A stretch of DNA of 64,000 bases, from contig CM045733.1 of assembly GCA_024760905.1 (NCBI GenBank), positions 21,341,001-21,405,000 of the forward strand. Reading direction: 5' to 3'. Under the pieces are notes generated by a model, which ran no database searches, had not been told where the DNA came from, and saw only the letters and a list, made by a program, of their open reading frames with translations. Numbering within the stretch: the stretch's first letter is position 1; each line of letters opens with the position of its first letter. Below are positions 30,908-42,370 of this stretch, in pieces. This DNA comes from Plotosus lineatus. Lineage: Eukaryota > Chordata > Actinopteri > Siluriformes > Plotosidae. Made by a program: the position numbers and the translations under genes.

Positions 30908-31929
30908 GATTTTCTAAAATACAGTAATATATTTTTGTAGCTGCGTTGGACTTATATACTTGTGAATATTTCTGAATTGTCTAGAAATTTGTGTATAGTC
31001 CTCCATGTGCTAATGACAGCCAACTTGCTTTCTGTGTGTAAATGTTAAATATACTCTAATCTTATTCCCCTCATATTGTCGATGTGAAGGGCTTATTGAA
31101 AAATACCAGTATAAAGTAACCACAATGAGTTAACCAAATATCAAGACAAAACTTTTAAGAAATTAGTATTCATTATCAACATGCAGCTTCAGTCTGTTGA
31201 AAAAATCATTTATTATTCTGACTCAAGTTGGGTTTTGGAATAAAGGTGCGTGTTAAGGGAATCAGAAGAATGGGATGAACACTGCAGCTGTCTCTTTTAG
31301 ATGACTATTTTTACATCTGCTTGTGTCATTATATTTTAGTCATAGAACTCGGGTTTTTAGCTAATCTGAATGAACATTTACACTTTGATGAATGTATTTG
31401 TGTTGAACTAGTACTTAGTGATGATGAAATACCACCCGAAAAGATCCCAAGGCCTGCTACATGTTAAGAGACCCACCCCAGAGGAAAGCTTAAGCAGCAT
31501 ACTGCTGAATGTTTAGTTTTACAGGAGCGTTTGCAGTGCATTATATGTAACTGATCATAATAAATCATTTTCCATAATGGTGGAAGGAAATTAGCCATAG
31601 AGTGGCTGGTAGGGACGAGCAAAGGGAAAGTTCGGGGCTCCAGCTTTCTCTTTTATGTGGTTTCAAAACCCAAGTTTCCACACAGGAGTTTAACATTTAA
31701 GGACATCAAGATTTATTCCGTCCTCAAAGGCCAGCCTTGCAGAAATGAAAAAACACGTGACACTGAGGTATTTTCACTGCCAGCTCTCATTTTAGCTGTT
31801 GTGTTCCAAAAGAGTGCATATGAGTGTCTGGACTGTTTAAAGCAAATGTGGGCTACAGTATAGCCAGTGTACAAATATCTTTTTATTTTGTTCCCATATA
31901 AATCTCATTTTAAGTATATTTGAACTACC
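30907..31929. other. Unassigned, apparently single-copy sequence
   Basis: No repeat recognised. A 68-residue + strand frame at 31657-31863 has no supporting splice sites or known family. This is a reasonable place to look for conserved non-coding sequence. Confidence 0.4.
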
Positions 31930-31934
31930 ACATT

Positions 31935-32070
31935 CGACGTAATAAGTGCCCAGGGCGCTTAAAAAAATTCAAGTGGGTGGGCGCTTATTAAAATGATTAC
32001 CAGTGGCGTGAAACGGTAAGTACTTATTACCATTGGAGCAAGGCACTTATTATGGCGTATACGGTATATT
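31935..32070. repeat. Short inverted-repeat element (possible MITE)
   Basis: CGACGTAATAAGTGCCC at the left pairs with GGCACTTATTATGGCG at the right, and CGCTTATTA and TACTTATTACC occur between them. No transposase; family unassigned. Confidence 0.5.
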
Positions 32071-32498
32071 AACTTTTCTTTTCCCTAATACTTTTTGTTA
32101 TGCAACAACATTTCGGAAATAAAACCCATACATTTTCCTCATTACATTTCGTTACAGCATCAGAACTTTAGGCATTCAGTTAACGCCTGAAAAGTATAAT
32201 CATACTTGACAATTAAAACTTTACGAGATTATCAAAACTTTATCAAACTTGACAGTATAAATGAGACCCCACCCCCATTTCTATAATTTACCTGCTGCTT
32301 TTTTACACTTTGTCTTTATTTCAGCAGTTTGTGGATAACGGACATTTACTGGTGTTTAATTAATTTGCATTAGCAGTGTTATTAACAGCGAGATAGCATC
32401 TGAGAGATTTCCAAATATTTTACTACTCAGGTCTCAGAGTTTTTTTTGTGAGTCTCTGTTTAATTTTATTTTTGCAGATTCAATGAATGTAAAGAATA

Positions 32499-32843
32499 CA
32501 GTATATTCATTCATTTTCTGTAACAGCTTAATCCTAATTAGGGTCATGGGGTGGTTGGTGCCAATCCCAGCTGACTCCAGGTGAGGACAGAGTACACCCT
32601 GAAAAGCTTGCCAGCTCATCATAGGGCAGAAACACACCAATGGTTATGCAGCTTACTCTTGTTGAAAGTCAGTAATGATTCTTTTACATGCCTCACACCA
32701 TAGACAGTGAGAGACATGGTTGGCCTTTGATAGCCTAGTGAGCAGCACTGGGAAGACAGTGGCAACCAGTTGAGACTGAGGCTTGAACCCCCAACCTTAA
32801 GATCAGTGATCCAGCACCTTTTACCACCAGACCACTATTGCCC
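32499..32843 (-). mobile_element. SINE-A2 with duplication
   Basis: An 11-base duplication TGTAAAGAATA flanks it (32488-32498 and 32844-32854). Tail 2 is at the left, head A at the right. More point changes than other copies, so probably older. Confidence 0.88.
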
Positions 32844-32984
32844 TGTAAAGAATATATTTAAGTAAAATTTTTGAAAGTGTATTTTGTATTTTTCCTTACA
32901 AGAATGTTAATTCTTAAATAACAAATAAGATTATGTGACTGGTTTCGCATAGTTATATTGTTCTGCTGCATTGTGATTGGCCTC

Positions 32985-33023
<39 letters not shown>
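32985..33023. repeat. (TA)n microsatellite before RTE copy C
   Basis: TA repeats end directly at the 5' end of the LINE. Confidence 0.95.
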
Positions 33024-33026
<3 letters not shown>

Positions 33027-33031
33027 CAGCC

Positions 33032-33985
33032 ATGAGGCGGGAAGGGGGGGGGGGGGCACTAACCAGTGTCTCTCCCCCTTATGCCGGTCCCAAGCCTGGA
33101 GAAATGCAGAGGGTTGCGACAGAAAGGACATCCGGCGTAAAACTTTTGCCAAAATACAAAATGCAAACCAGAAAGTCTAAACTCATACCGGATCGGTCGA
33201 GGCCCGGGTTAACAACGACCACCATCAGTGCTGTCAACCAACAGGGTGCTGATGGAAATTGGACTACTGTTGGTCGAAGACATCGAAAAAGGAGAGGTGG
33301 GAGGCGTGTCCATAGGCAGAGAGAGAAGAGGAAAAGCACGAGTCTAGGACTGAGAGTAGGGACTTTGAATGTTGGAACTATACAAGGAAAAGATATGAAG
33401 CTGGCTGACATGATGAAGAGGAGGAAGGTGGACATACTGTGTGTTCAGGAGACCAGGTGGAAAGGTAGCAGGGCTCGAAGCATAGGAGCAGGGTTTAAGC
33501 TGTTTTATCATGGTGTGGATGGGAAGAGAAATGGAGTCGGAGTCATCTTGAAGGAGGGGTTTGTAATGAATGTTCTAGAAGTGAAAAGAGTGTCAGACAG
33601 AGTGATGAGTCTCAAGTTAGAAATTGAAGGTGCGATGTTCAATGTTCTTAGTGCTTATGCCCCACAGACAGGATGTGAGCTAAAAGAGAAGGAGAGATTC
33701 TAGAGTGACTTAGATGAAGTGATGCAGAGTACCCCCAGAGGTGAAAGCGTGGTCATTGGTGCAGACTTCAATGGACATGTTGGTGCAGGCAACAGAGGGG
33801 ACGAGGAAGTGATGGGCAGGTTTGGTATCCAGGACAGAAACACAGAAGGACAGATGTTGATCGATTTTGCAAAAAGGATGGAAATGGCTGTGGTAAATAC
33901 TTTCTTCAAGAAGAAACAGGAGCATAGGGTGACTTATAAAAGTGGAGGTAGGAGCACACAGGTAGACTACATCTTGTGTAGGTGA
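33032..33985 (+). pseudogene. RTE LINE endonuclease domain (copy C), nonsense-mutated
   Basis: Same motifs as copy B: LNVGT, ILCVQETRWKG, GVGVIL, SAYAPQ, GADFNGHVGAG, HRVTYKSGGRSTQVDYIL. A TGG-to-TAG change after KEKERF interrupts the frame at 33701-33703, and a second stop (TGA) follows DYILCR at 33983. Catalytic residues are otherwise kept. Confidence 0.87.
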
Positions 33986-34129
33986 TGTAATTTGAAGGAA
34001 ATCAGTGACTGCAAAGTAGTAGTGGGTGAGAGTGTTGCCAAACAGCATTGGATGATGGTATGCAGGATGACGCTGATGGTGAGGAAGGTGAAGAAGGCAA
34101 AGGCAGAGCAGAACACAAAGTGATGGAAG

Positions 34130-35032
34130 TTGAAAAAGGAAGAGGGTCGTGTTGTTTTCAAGGAGGAGTTGAAACAGGCTTTGGGTGGTCAGGAAGTGCT
34201 TCCAGATGACTGGACAACCACAGCAAATGTGATCAGGGAGACAGGCAGGAGAGTACTTGGTGTGTCCTCTGGAAGGAAAGTAGATAAGGAGACTTGGTGT
34301 CTGGATACTAAGGAGGGAGAAAATGATCTATACAGGTTGGAAGGATCTGCAGCAAGTTAGATTGATAAAGGACAGAGAGGGAAATGTATTGACTGATGAC
34401 AGAAGTGTGCTGGGAAGATGGAAAGAGTACTTTGATAAATGAGGAAAATGATAGAGAAAAAAGAGTAGAAGAGGTGACCATTGAGGAGCAGGAAGTAGCA
34501 AAGATTAGTAAGGGTGAAGTAAGGAGGGAACTGAAGAGGATGAAAAATGGAAAGGCAGTTGGTCCTCATAATATACCTGTGGAGGTATGGAAGTGTGTAG
34601 GAGAGGTAGCAGTAGATTTTCTGACAAGAACATTCAATAAGGTCTTAGAGAGTGAGCAGATGCCGGAGGAATGGAGGAGAAGTGTGCTGGTGCCCATTTT
34701 TAAGAACAAAGGAGACGTGCAGAGTTGTGGCAACTACAGAGGGATAAAGTTGATGAGCCATACGATGAAGTAATGGGAAAGAATAGTGGAAGTTAGACTA
34801 AGGGCAGAGGTCAGCATTTGTGAGCAACAGTTTGGTTTCATGCCAAGAAAGAGCACCACAGATGCAGTGTTTGCTTTGAGGATGTTAATAGAGAAGTACA
34901 GAGAAGGTCAGAGGGAACTGCACTGTGCCTTTTTGGATCTGGAAAAAGCTTATGACAGGGTGCCAAGAGAAGAACTGTGGTATTGCATGAGGAAGTCTGG
35001 AGTGGCAGAGAAGTATGTCAGAGTGGTGCAGG
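34130..35032 (+). pseudogene. RTE LINE reverse transcriptase, N-terminal part (copy C)
   Basis: Readable motifs: KNGKAVGP, VPIFKNKGD, NYRGIKLMS, FGFMPRKSTTDA, DLEKAYDRVPREELW. A TGG-to-TAA-type break follows SHTMK, and an internal deletion removes the stretch before RLEG. The frame enters the TA repeat after VRVVQV, so no catalytic FADD motif is present. Confidence 0.87.
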
Positions 35033-35148
<116 letters not shown>

Positions 35149-35399
35149 GTGTAAGCATGAATTTTACATATAATAATAATATATGGCACCATAATGTTTA
35201 GGAAAACTGCATGGTTATATTTCTACTTCATTACAATTTCTCATTTTGGTTACTTACATTGGTAGAAAATTGGTTTGGTGCTATGATAGTTTTAAGTAGC
35301 CATGGGAATTTTATGTGGATTTATGATTTGAGAAAGCAGAACTGGAAACCTTAGTTGTCATAGTTACTGTCTGTATTGTTCTAGTTGGTTAAGGAAAGG

Positions 35400-35660
35400 G
35401 TGACACACTGACATATGGTTGGCATATCTGCCTGACAGCAAGAAAGCCCTTGGTCCGAGTACTGGGTTTTGGTGTTTCTGCTCGCATGGGCTCCTTCCAC
35501 ATGCCAAAAATATTCACATTAAGCTAAGTGACTTTTCCAAATTTCCCCAAGGTGAAAGTGTAAATGGTTGTGTATGTGTTGACTCCGTGGTGGTCTGGCA
35601 AGCTGTTCAGGGTGTAGCCCACCTCACCCAGAGTCAACTGAGATAGTGTCACTCTGTGCT
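35400..35660 (+). mobile_element. SINE-B, diverged
   Basis: Recognisable parts: GCATATCTGCCTGACAGCAAGAAAG (head), TTTTGGTGTTTCTGCTCGCATGGG, ACATTAAGCTAAGTGAC, AAATGGTTGTGTATGTGTTG and GGCAAGCTGTTCAGGGTGTA. The terminal tail-2 motif is lost. Confidence 0.7.
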
Positions 35661-36260
35661 CCTCAGGCTGTGAGAAACTCCCAGGATATAACAAGTGACA
35701 CTTGCCACTGTGCTTTGTCAGACATTTGGACCTGTCGAGAAACGCAGATGAATACAGGAAACTGAATCATCCCACAAATGTAATTGTACCTTCACATACA
35801 AGACAACACTGTTTAAAGCCTTCTTATAAAACCAGTAATGACTGACTAGTGTAGAAATAAAACAGGGTTATGATTTTGGGTAAGACAAAAGATGTTACCC
35901 TACAGCTAGCTTTTCTTTGTTTTGCTAAAAATGTGTGTGCACAGCTCCAACAGAGTATTTTAAACATGGGTAGAATTATTGTTATAGGGCTATTTTCTTA
36001 AAATTGTTTTGATGCTTACTTAATTACCTAATAGTCCAAAACTCCATATTGATCAGTGGGCACCTTAGATCAAGCCTAGAATGAGTTTCTATAAACATAG
36101 GCTTACTGCTGAGAAGTGAAATCACTGAGGTAAATATAGGGCATATTTAATTTCTTAGATCACGAGACTATAAAACACTCGGCGGCATCTTGCGATTAAC
36201 CAAATTATGGATAAGACGAAGGGTATTTAACTGCTTGCTGTGAGAAAATAGATCTATTTT

Positions 36261-36263
<3 letters not shown>
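35661..36263. other. Unassigned sequence
   Basis: No recognised gene or repeat. Confidence 0.4.

Positions 36264-36321
<58 letters not shown>
36264..36321. repeat. (TA)n microsatellite
   Basis: About 28 TA units. Confidence 0.95.
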
Positions 36322-36323
<2 letters not shown>

Positions 36324-36496
36324 CTACTGATTTCTTTTTCTGTTTTAGCAAAGGCAGCGGCAATTCTAATCTGTTGTGGTCAGAAACAAAAACATACAAA
36401 TGCCTTTCCAATCAGTGTCATCACCATTATATCAATAATTTGACAACAATAAAATGAGGCAATGTGGTGGCATAGTGGTCTGTCTCACAGCAAGTA

Positions 36497-36653
36497 CAAA
36501 CGCTCCCCGACTTATGTTCATCCGTTTTACGTTTTTTCGATTTTACAGGGGGTTTTTCAAAAAAAAAATAATTGTCAAATTTTGAGTTTAGACGTACCTA
36601 CAGAGTACGCTGACATGATGACGCAATGACACAATGACATAATGATGCTGCGT

Positions 36654-36752
<99 letters not shown>

Positions 36753-37613
36753 TTATAACGTGTTACCCTTATGTTAAGATGTCGTCTCTGTGATCTTTGT
36801 GTTTACACTGTTTGCGGACTTTTGTAACCCTAAGCAAGTATGGCTGGTCAGAAGCGTAAGCCTACTAGCATCAGTGCAAGTCTCATGCACAGAGATGAAT
36901 TAACTATCTGCTCAGATCGGCACAATCAACCATGCATACTCAGTTAAGCAAAGAGAGTTGTAAAATGAATGAAAACCCAAATCCAGAAAAGAAAGAGAAC
37001 TCCCCGCTCTGCTGGTGATTCACATCAGTGCAGGCTGAGTACTAAACGAGTATTCAACGGCGCCCTTGCTCACTTGAAAGATCGGAAGTCTGTATAACCT
37101 GCGCTTTGTCTCAAGCACAAGCAATTGAACTACTTTCGGTGTTGCGCGCCTCACATATTGTAAGCGTTGATTGGCTGTTTTAAGCTTCATGTAAAGTGAC
37201 TCGGCTCAGCTTCATGTAATGTGACTCAGCTCAGCTTCATGTAAAGTGACCATCCGTCGACCATCGGAACCATTTACAAGCAGAAAGATTGCATCATAGA
37301 GAATGTTAAAGGTTATATTTGATACTGTATTTGATATTTGATTAATTTGATTAAAATTTATCTGTTTGAAATTATTTTGCTTGAATTTATTTTATTTTAA
37401 ATTAATGTTGATATTATTTGACATATTTGATATAATTTTACAATGTTATGTTTATAATAATTGATTTAGGGGTGTTTTACGAGATACAATAATGGTATTT
37501 ATGGATGTATAGTGCAGTATGAGCGTCATACATCACTGGAATAACTTACGTTCACTTTCAACTTACGTCCGGCTGTCCAGAACCAATTAAAAACATAAGT
37601 TGGGGAGTGTCTG
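36497..37613 (+). mobile_element. Pogo-like TIR1 element, copy 2
   Basis: 1,117 bases with ends CAAACGCTCCCCGACTTATG / CAGACACTCCCCAACTTATG and TA on both sides. The inside matches copy 1 over long stretches, for example TAAGCCTACTAGCAT, GATGAATTAACTATCTGCTC and TGTAAGCGTTGATTGGCTG. A (TA)n run lies at 36655-36750. Confidence 0.85.
36655..36750. repeat. (TA)n microsatellite within TIR1 copy 2
   Basis: Nearly 50 TA units. Confidence 0.95.
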
Positions 37614-37740
37614 TATACCCTGGGTTTGAGTCTCACCCTTGGGTGTTTCTGAATGGAGTTTGGATGTTCTCCCTCTGGGTCCTCTGGTTTTCTTTTACAC
37701 TTCAAAGACATGCACATTAGACTAACTTCCAGCCTTCACA

Positions 37741-38795
37741 GATCAGCAGCACTGAACAAGCAGCATTTAGATTTTTGGCATTATGTTTCCTTTTTATCAT
37801 CTGATTAATTTAATGCTGTCTTTTTCCCTTTTCCTCCTCTTTCTTCACTCCCAGAAGTATAACACCTTTTTATTTTTTGAGTAGCTTTCACTTTTTTAAT
37901 GAGAATTGTTTCCACCCCAGGGAAATCAGGTCTCTGCTACCGTAATTGCAAACTTTGCACATTGCCACTACGGCAGTTTGTAATTTATCAACCCTCAGGG
38001 GCCCCTACTGGCCTGGGGCCCCAAGCACTTGTGTCCCTTGCCCACTGGAAAGTGGCACCTCAAATCAAAGGCATATGCATAAAGCAAACAAATTAATACT
38101 TTTCATGTAGGTGTTTTCTGGATTTATTTGCTAATGTTTGAATATTTGATGTTTTCCATTAATATTCATACAGATGACATGCACACAAGCACACACATTT
38201 ACATACAATCTATATTATTGTCATCATCATCATCATCACCACCACCACTACCATTAACCTTTATGCCTATTTGGCACAGAGAGCTGACACCAAGGACTTC
38301 CACCATTGTGGCTCTCCTTTGTTTCAGGTTCCATAACAGTAAAACATTGTGGTAGGATTTCTGGCCCCACGCACATTACCAGAGCCTTGTTTGTCATCAT
38401 TACCTGTTATGACGTTCCCAACAAGAACATTGGGTTTGGGCTTACACACAGTAAGAGAGAGAAAAGGTGTAATTTGATTAACATTTAAACATTCATGCAC
38501 ATACTTTATATACTTATCAAAAGAGTTTTTGTCTTCTGTCCTCTGCAGTGACTTCCGCCATAAGTTATTCAATTTACAGTGAAGTGTGTCATATTTTCTA
38601 CCAAATGATAATGGTTGTGCGAATTCTAGACAAAAAAAACAAAACAAAAACAAAACAAAAACAAATAAAACACATTGCTAATATTCTGTGTTTATAATGT
38701 ACTCATGGATTTTCAGTCTTAGCCTGTCACTCACATTATGTTTTTGGTCATTCAAGGTTATAAGATATTTTATGAGTATATTAATTAGTATTTTA
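37741..38795. other. Unassigned sequence
   Basis: Contains a short CATCAT/CACCAC run near 38221-38250 and an A-rich (AAAAC)n stretch near 38630-38670. No gene is supported; frames at 37899-38653 lack a family or splice structure. Confidence 0.4.
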
Positions 38796-39118
38796 TTCAT
38801 TCATTCATTTTTTGTAACCGATTAATCCTATTTATGGTCACGGGGAGGCTGGGGAAGGGCAGAGTACACCCTGGACAGCTCGCCAGGCCATTGCAGGGCA
38901 GAAACACACTGACGGCTATGCAGCTACTCTTGTTGAAAGTTAGCAATGGTTCTTTTACATGCCGCTCACCATAGGTAGTGAGAGACATGGCTGGCCTTTG
39001 ATAACCCAGTTAGCTGCACTGGAGCAGGGGGAAGGGGGGAAGTGACAATCCATGGAAAGTGGGACTCGAACCCCCAGCCTTCGGATCCAGCACCTTTACC
39101 ACCAGAATACCGCTGCCC
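38796..39118 (-). mobile_element. SINE-A2 with duplication
   Basis: A 13-base duplication AATTAGTATTTTA flanks it (38783-38795 and 39119-39131). Tail 2 left, head A right; about 30 bases are missing from tail 2 between GGAGGCTGG and GGGCAGAGTAC. Confidence 0.9.
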
Positions 39119-39269
39119 AATTAGTATTTTAAGTAATTAGTACTTTATTCAACTAGAAATGATGCAGCAACATTATAGGAATGTTTAGAAATATTATAAA
39201 ATTTATTCATAACATATTAGCAAAACCAGGGATTGGCACCTAGGGTGGTCGTTCCCCCTTTTAAACAAT

Positions 39270-40215
39270 TGGACCAGAGAGTGTGTTCCAACAATTGTGG
39301 AATCACACTGAACAGCCTACCCAGGAAAATCTATTCAGGAGTACTGGAGAGGAAGATCCGACCAATGGTTGAGCCTTGGATTCAAAAAGAATAATGTGAT
39401 TTTCGTCCCAGTCACACCACTCTTGACCATCTCAACACACTCCACAGTATCCTGGAAGGGACATGGGAGTTTGCCCAACCTGTTCATATGTGCTTTGTTG
39501 TGTTGAGGAGAAAGTTTACCACCATGTTACTTGGGATATCTTGTGGGGTGTGCCTGGGAATATGGTATGCTGGACCTGTTACTGCGGGCCATTTGGTCTC
39601 TATATTGCTGGAACCAGCACTTTGTCTGCATTGGTAGAAACATGTCAAATTTGTATCCAGTGGGGGTTGCACTCAGTCAAAGATGTCCTTTGTCACTGGT
39701 TATGTTTATAATACTTATGGACCTAGAAAGTTCATGGAAGGTGTTGAGGGTTCTGGTTTGGTGACCATAGGATCTCATCTCTGCTTTTTGTGAATGACAT
39801 TATCCCTTTGGTTTTATCAAGCAAGGACCTCCAGCTTTCGCTGGAGCAATTCACAGCTTAGAATACAAGCAGCTGAAATGAGCGTCCTTCACAGGTTGGC
39901 AGGGTTCTCCCCTAGAGATAGAGTGAAAAGTTCTGTCATCCAGGAGGACTTCAGAATAGAACCGCTGCCCCTCTGTATAGAGAGGAGCCAGTTGAGGTGC
40001 CTCGGGCATCTGATTAAAATGCCTGTCGAACACCTCCCTGGTTGATATTTTGGGCATGTCCAATTAGCAGGAGACCCCACAGTTAAGCCAGAACATGCAT
40101 GAGGGACTACATCTCTCAATTGGTGTGGGCATCCTCCAGAAGAGTAGGAGGAATTGGCTGGGGAGAGGACATCAAAGTTTAGGCTGCTTTCCCCATGATC
40201 CCAGAATAAGTAGAA
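39270..40215 (+). mobile_element. LINE reverse transcriptase fragment (second, unassigned family L-X)
   Basis: Broken frames show the core of a reverse transcriptase in order: EFAQPVHMCFV (before the first catalytic Asp, which is lost here), RAIWSLYCW, PVGVALSQRCPLSLVMFII (the GLRQGCPLSP motif), then AAEMSVLHRLAGFSPRDRVKSS and RCLGHLIKMP in the C-terminal part. The FADD region is deleted near 39780. Family resemblance is to a LINE very common in fish genomes, from memory; clade not assigned. A second fragment lies at 44105-45000. Confidence 0.72.
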
Positions 40216-40249
40216 TAAGATGAATGATATGGGTGAATGTTAGTAAAAC

Positions 40250-40492
40250 CATGTCCTCCCTGTGCTTGTGAGGGTTGCTTCTGGGTACTCCAGTTTCCTC
40301 CCATGGTCAGATAATTGGCTTTAACAAATCACATATAGGTATGAATGTGAGAGTGAATGGTTGTGTTTTGGCCCTGCAATGGCCTGGGAGCTGTTCAGGT
40401 TGTACCCCGCTCTCACCGATAGTCAGTTGAGATGAGCATCAACCTGCCCACAACCCTAATTATGATTTAGCGGATTAGAAAATGAATGAAAT
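40250..40492 (+). mobile_element. SINE-B, 5'-truncated
   Basis: Begins in the body (CTTCTGGGTACTCCAGTTTCCTCC) and continues to a complete tail 2 ending CCTAATTATGATTTAGCGG ... AATGAATGAAATG. Confidence 0.75.
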
Positions 40493-40714
40493 GAAAACTG
40501 TTTTGTTTATTATACATCCGTCTAACCTAAAGGCATGAACATGTTAAATTTGAGTTGAATCAGCCATTCCACATCCTGACATCTCATTCAGAATTATAGC
40601 GTAAGAATTGTATACAGTATCACTCTTTGCCCCAGAGAAACTGATTAGTAAATCTATTAGATTACTTCAAAAAGCATGGTTTAGCAAAAGCATAAACGAT
40701 AACTCATGCTTGAC

Positions 40715-41026
40715 TACAATTGGGCATCATAGCTGAGGGTCATGGGAAGGCTGGTGTCTGGCCCAGCAGACCCTGGGCGAGGGCAGAGTACACCTTGGAC
40801 AGCTCTCCAGGCCATCGCAAGGCAGAAACACGCTTACGGCTTTGCAGCCTAATCTTTTCAAAAGTCAGCAATGGGTCTTTTACATGCTCACACCATAGAC
40901 AGTGAGAGACATGGCTGGCCTTTGATGACCCATGTAGCTGCACTTGGGGGCAGCGACAACCCATTGTGAGTAGGGCTTAAACCCCCAACTTTAGGATTAG
41001 TGATCCAGCACCTTTACCATCAAGCC
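40715..41026 (-). mobile_element. SINE-A2, diverged
   Basis: Tail 2 at the left (GGTCATGGGAAGGCTGGTG, GGCGAGGGCAGAGTACACC), then GGCAGAAACACGCTTACGG and the head-A body, ending near AGGATTAGTGATCCAGCACC. The outermost head is lost where a SINE-B fragment starts. Confidence 0.75.
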
Positions 41027-41275
41027 TCTGTGTGGAGTTTCTCCCTTGTTTTCATGGGTTTCCTCCTGGTACTCCAGTCTTCCTACAGTTCAATAACTTG
41101 CATATTGTGCTAATTGGCCGTATAAAATTGTCCCGAGGTATGAGTGTTGGCCTTGCAATGGTCTGGTGATCTGTTCAGTATATACCTACCTTCGTCTTGT
41201 GTCAAATGGCACAGGGTCCAGATTCCCCACAATTCTATTAAGCTTAAGCATTCAGCAAATGAGTGATTGAGCGAA
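41027..41275 (+). mobile_element. SINE-B, 5'-truncated
   Basis: Starts CTCTGTGTGGAGTTTCTCC, contains TGGGTTTCCTCCTGGTACTCC and AATGGTCTGGTGATCTGTTC, and fades at ATTAAGCTTAAGCATTCAGC. Confidence 0.68.
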
Positions 41276-41885
41276 AAACAGTATCCTTTCAAACGTATCA
41301 CATGTACCAGTAATGGATCAGGTTGGAGGGGAGTTTGGGCACCTTGTCCAAACTGTATATCCACTATGAGAAACCACAGAGTTTCTTTCACTTCCCCACA
41401 TGTATAAGGCCTGTGTTTAAGTGTTTAAAGAGCCTGCCACCCTATCTTTTGCCAAGATGAACGCTGCTTATAATCCACACTGACAGTGGTTTAGTTTCCA
41501 ATGAGGTTCTATGAAGGATCACCAAAAAAGGGCATTTACGCAAGCCAGTCTGGCTGCTTCAACAATTCTCAAAAAGTTCCAAGTATTGGTATTTGAATTG
41601 GAATTTTTACCTATTTTTAGTGCCAACTTAAGAGATTGCATCTTTAACTGTTCTGAAAAACCCTTGCGTGCTTTAAGTATTCAAGAAGAGGCAATATTTA
41701 TAAGCTTTAAAGGGGTCAAGGAGCAAACTCGGAGTGCTCTGCACAATTCAGAGTGTATCAGACATTATCTATTGAAGCTTATGACAGATGTACATAATTT
41801 GTATTTGAATTATGTCTATTTGGAATATGTTGAGCTTGATCTTGAAATATTTCTGAAAATTCACTGGTACTGTTAAAAAGATTAA
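41276..41885. other. Unassigned sequence with a 121-residue + strand frame
   Basis: The frame at 41511-41876 (MKDHQKRAFTQASLAASTIL...) is longer than most chance frames in this AT-rich DNA but I recognise no family, and there is no clear splice or promoter context. Left as a possible repeat-derived or chance frame. Confidence 0.3.
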
Positions 41886-41894
41886 ATTATTAGT

Positions 41895-42020
41895 TCATTG
41901 ATTCATTCGTTTTCTACTCCGGTAATCTTAATAAGTGGCGTGGAGAGGCTGGCACCCATCTCAGTGAACTCTGGGCAAGGTGAGGTACAAACTGGACAGC
42001 TCACCAGGCCATCGCAGGGC
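41895..42020 (-). mobile_element. SINE tail-2 fragment
   Basis: Inverse tail 2 only: TTCATTCGTTTTCTACTCCGG ... CAGCTCACCAGGCCATCGCAGGG. The joined head is missing. Confidence 0.65.
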
Positions 42021-42074
42021 CAAGATTAAATTCCTAATTGTGAAAAGTAGATGTGATGAGAATCCTTTCCCAGG

Positions 42075-42370
42075 CAACATGGTGGTGGAGTGGTTAGTAC
42101 ATCTACCTTACAGTAAAAACAGTTAGTGTAACAGTTAAAGTACAGTTAGTGCTGGGCCTGGTGAGGGCTTTCCTTTGTGCAATTCACGTTTTACAATGGT
42201 TTCCTCCACATATTCCAGTTTCCTCCAACAGTCCAAAGATACAACCATTAGGCCAATTAGCTGTTCCAAATTGCCCCAAGGTATGAATGTGAGTGTAAAT
42301 GGTTTTGTGTACGTTGGCCCTGCAACGGACTGGCAAGCTGTTCAGTGTGTACCCTGCCTGTGCCCAGAGA
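42075..42370 (+). mobile_element. SINE-B with a short internal duplication
   Basis: Head CATGGTGGTGGAGTGGTTAG, then ACAGTTAGTG twice at 42120-42150, body TGGTTTCCTCCACATATTCC, AACAGTCCAAAGATACAACC, and the first half of tail 2 to GTGTACCCTGCCTGTGCCCAG. The 3' end is lost. Confidence 0.75.

Larger units (their letters stand above)
33024..35032 (+). mobile_element. RTE-clade LINE copy C, 3'-truncated, inside TA repeats
   Basis: Starts ATGCAGCCATGAGG after (TA)n, keeps the leader, endonuclease and first part of the reverse transcriptase, and stops at GAGTGGTGCAGGTC, where a 60-base (TA)n run takes over. Compared with copy B it lacks about 170 bases near 34298 (between GAGACTTGG and GGGAGAAAATG). 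The FADD region and 3' tail are missing. Confidence 0.88.
36455..37740 (+). mobile_element. SINE-B, split by a TIR1 element
   Basis: Head B (GGCAATGTGGTGGCATAGTG, CTCACAGCAAG) at 36455-36496 is cut at a TA; the sequence resumes at 37614 with CCCTGGGTTTGAGTCTCACCC (box B) and GGAGTTTGGATGTTCTCC, then fades near 37740 after GACATGCACATTAGAC. The insertion point differs from that of copy 1 (9964). Confidence 0.75.

Noticed and set aside
41511..41876. 121-residue frame as a novel gene.
   Set aside because: No family, splice or promoter evidence; kept only as an unassigned frame.
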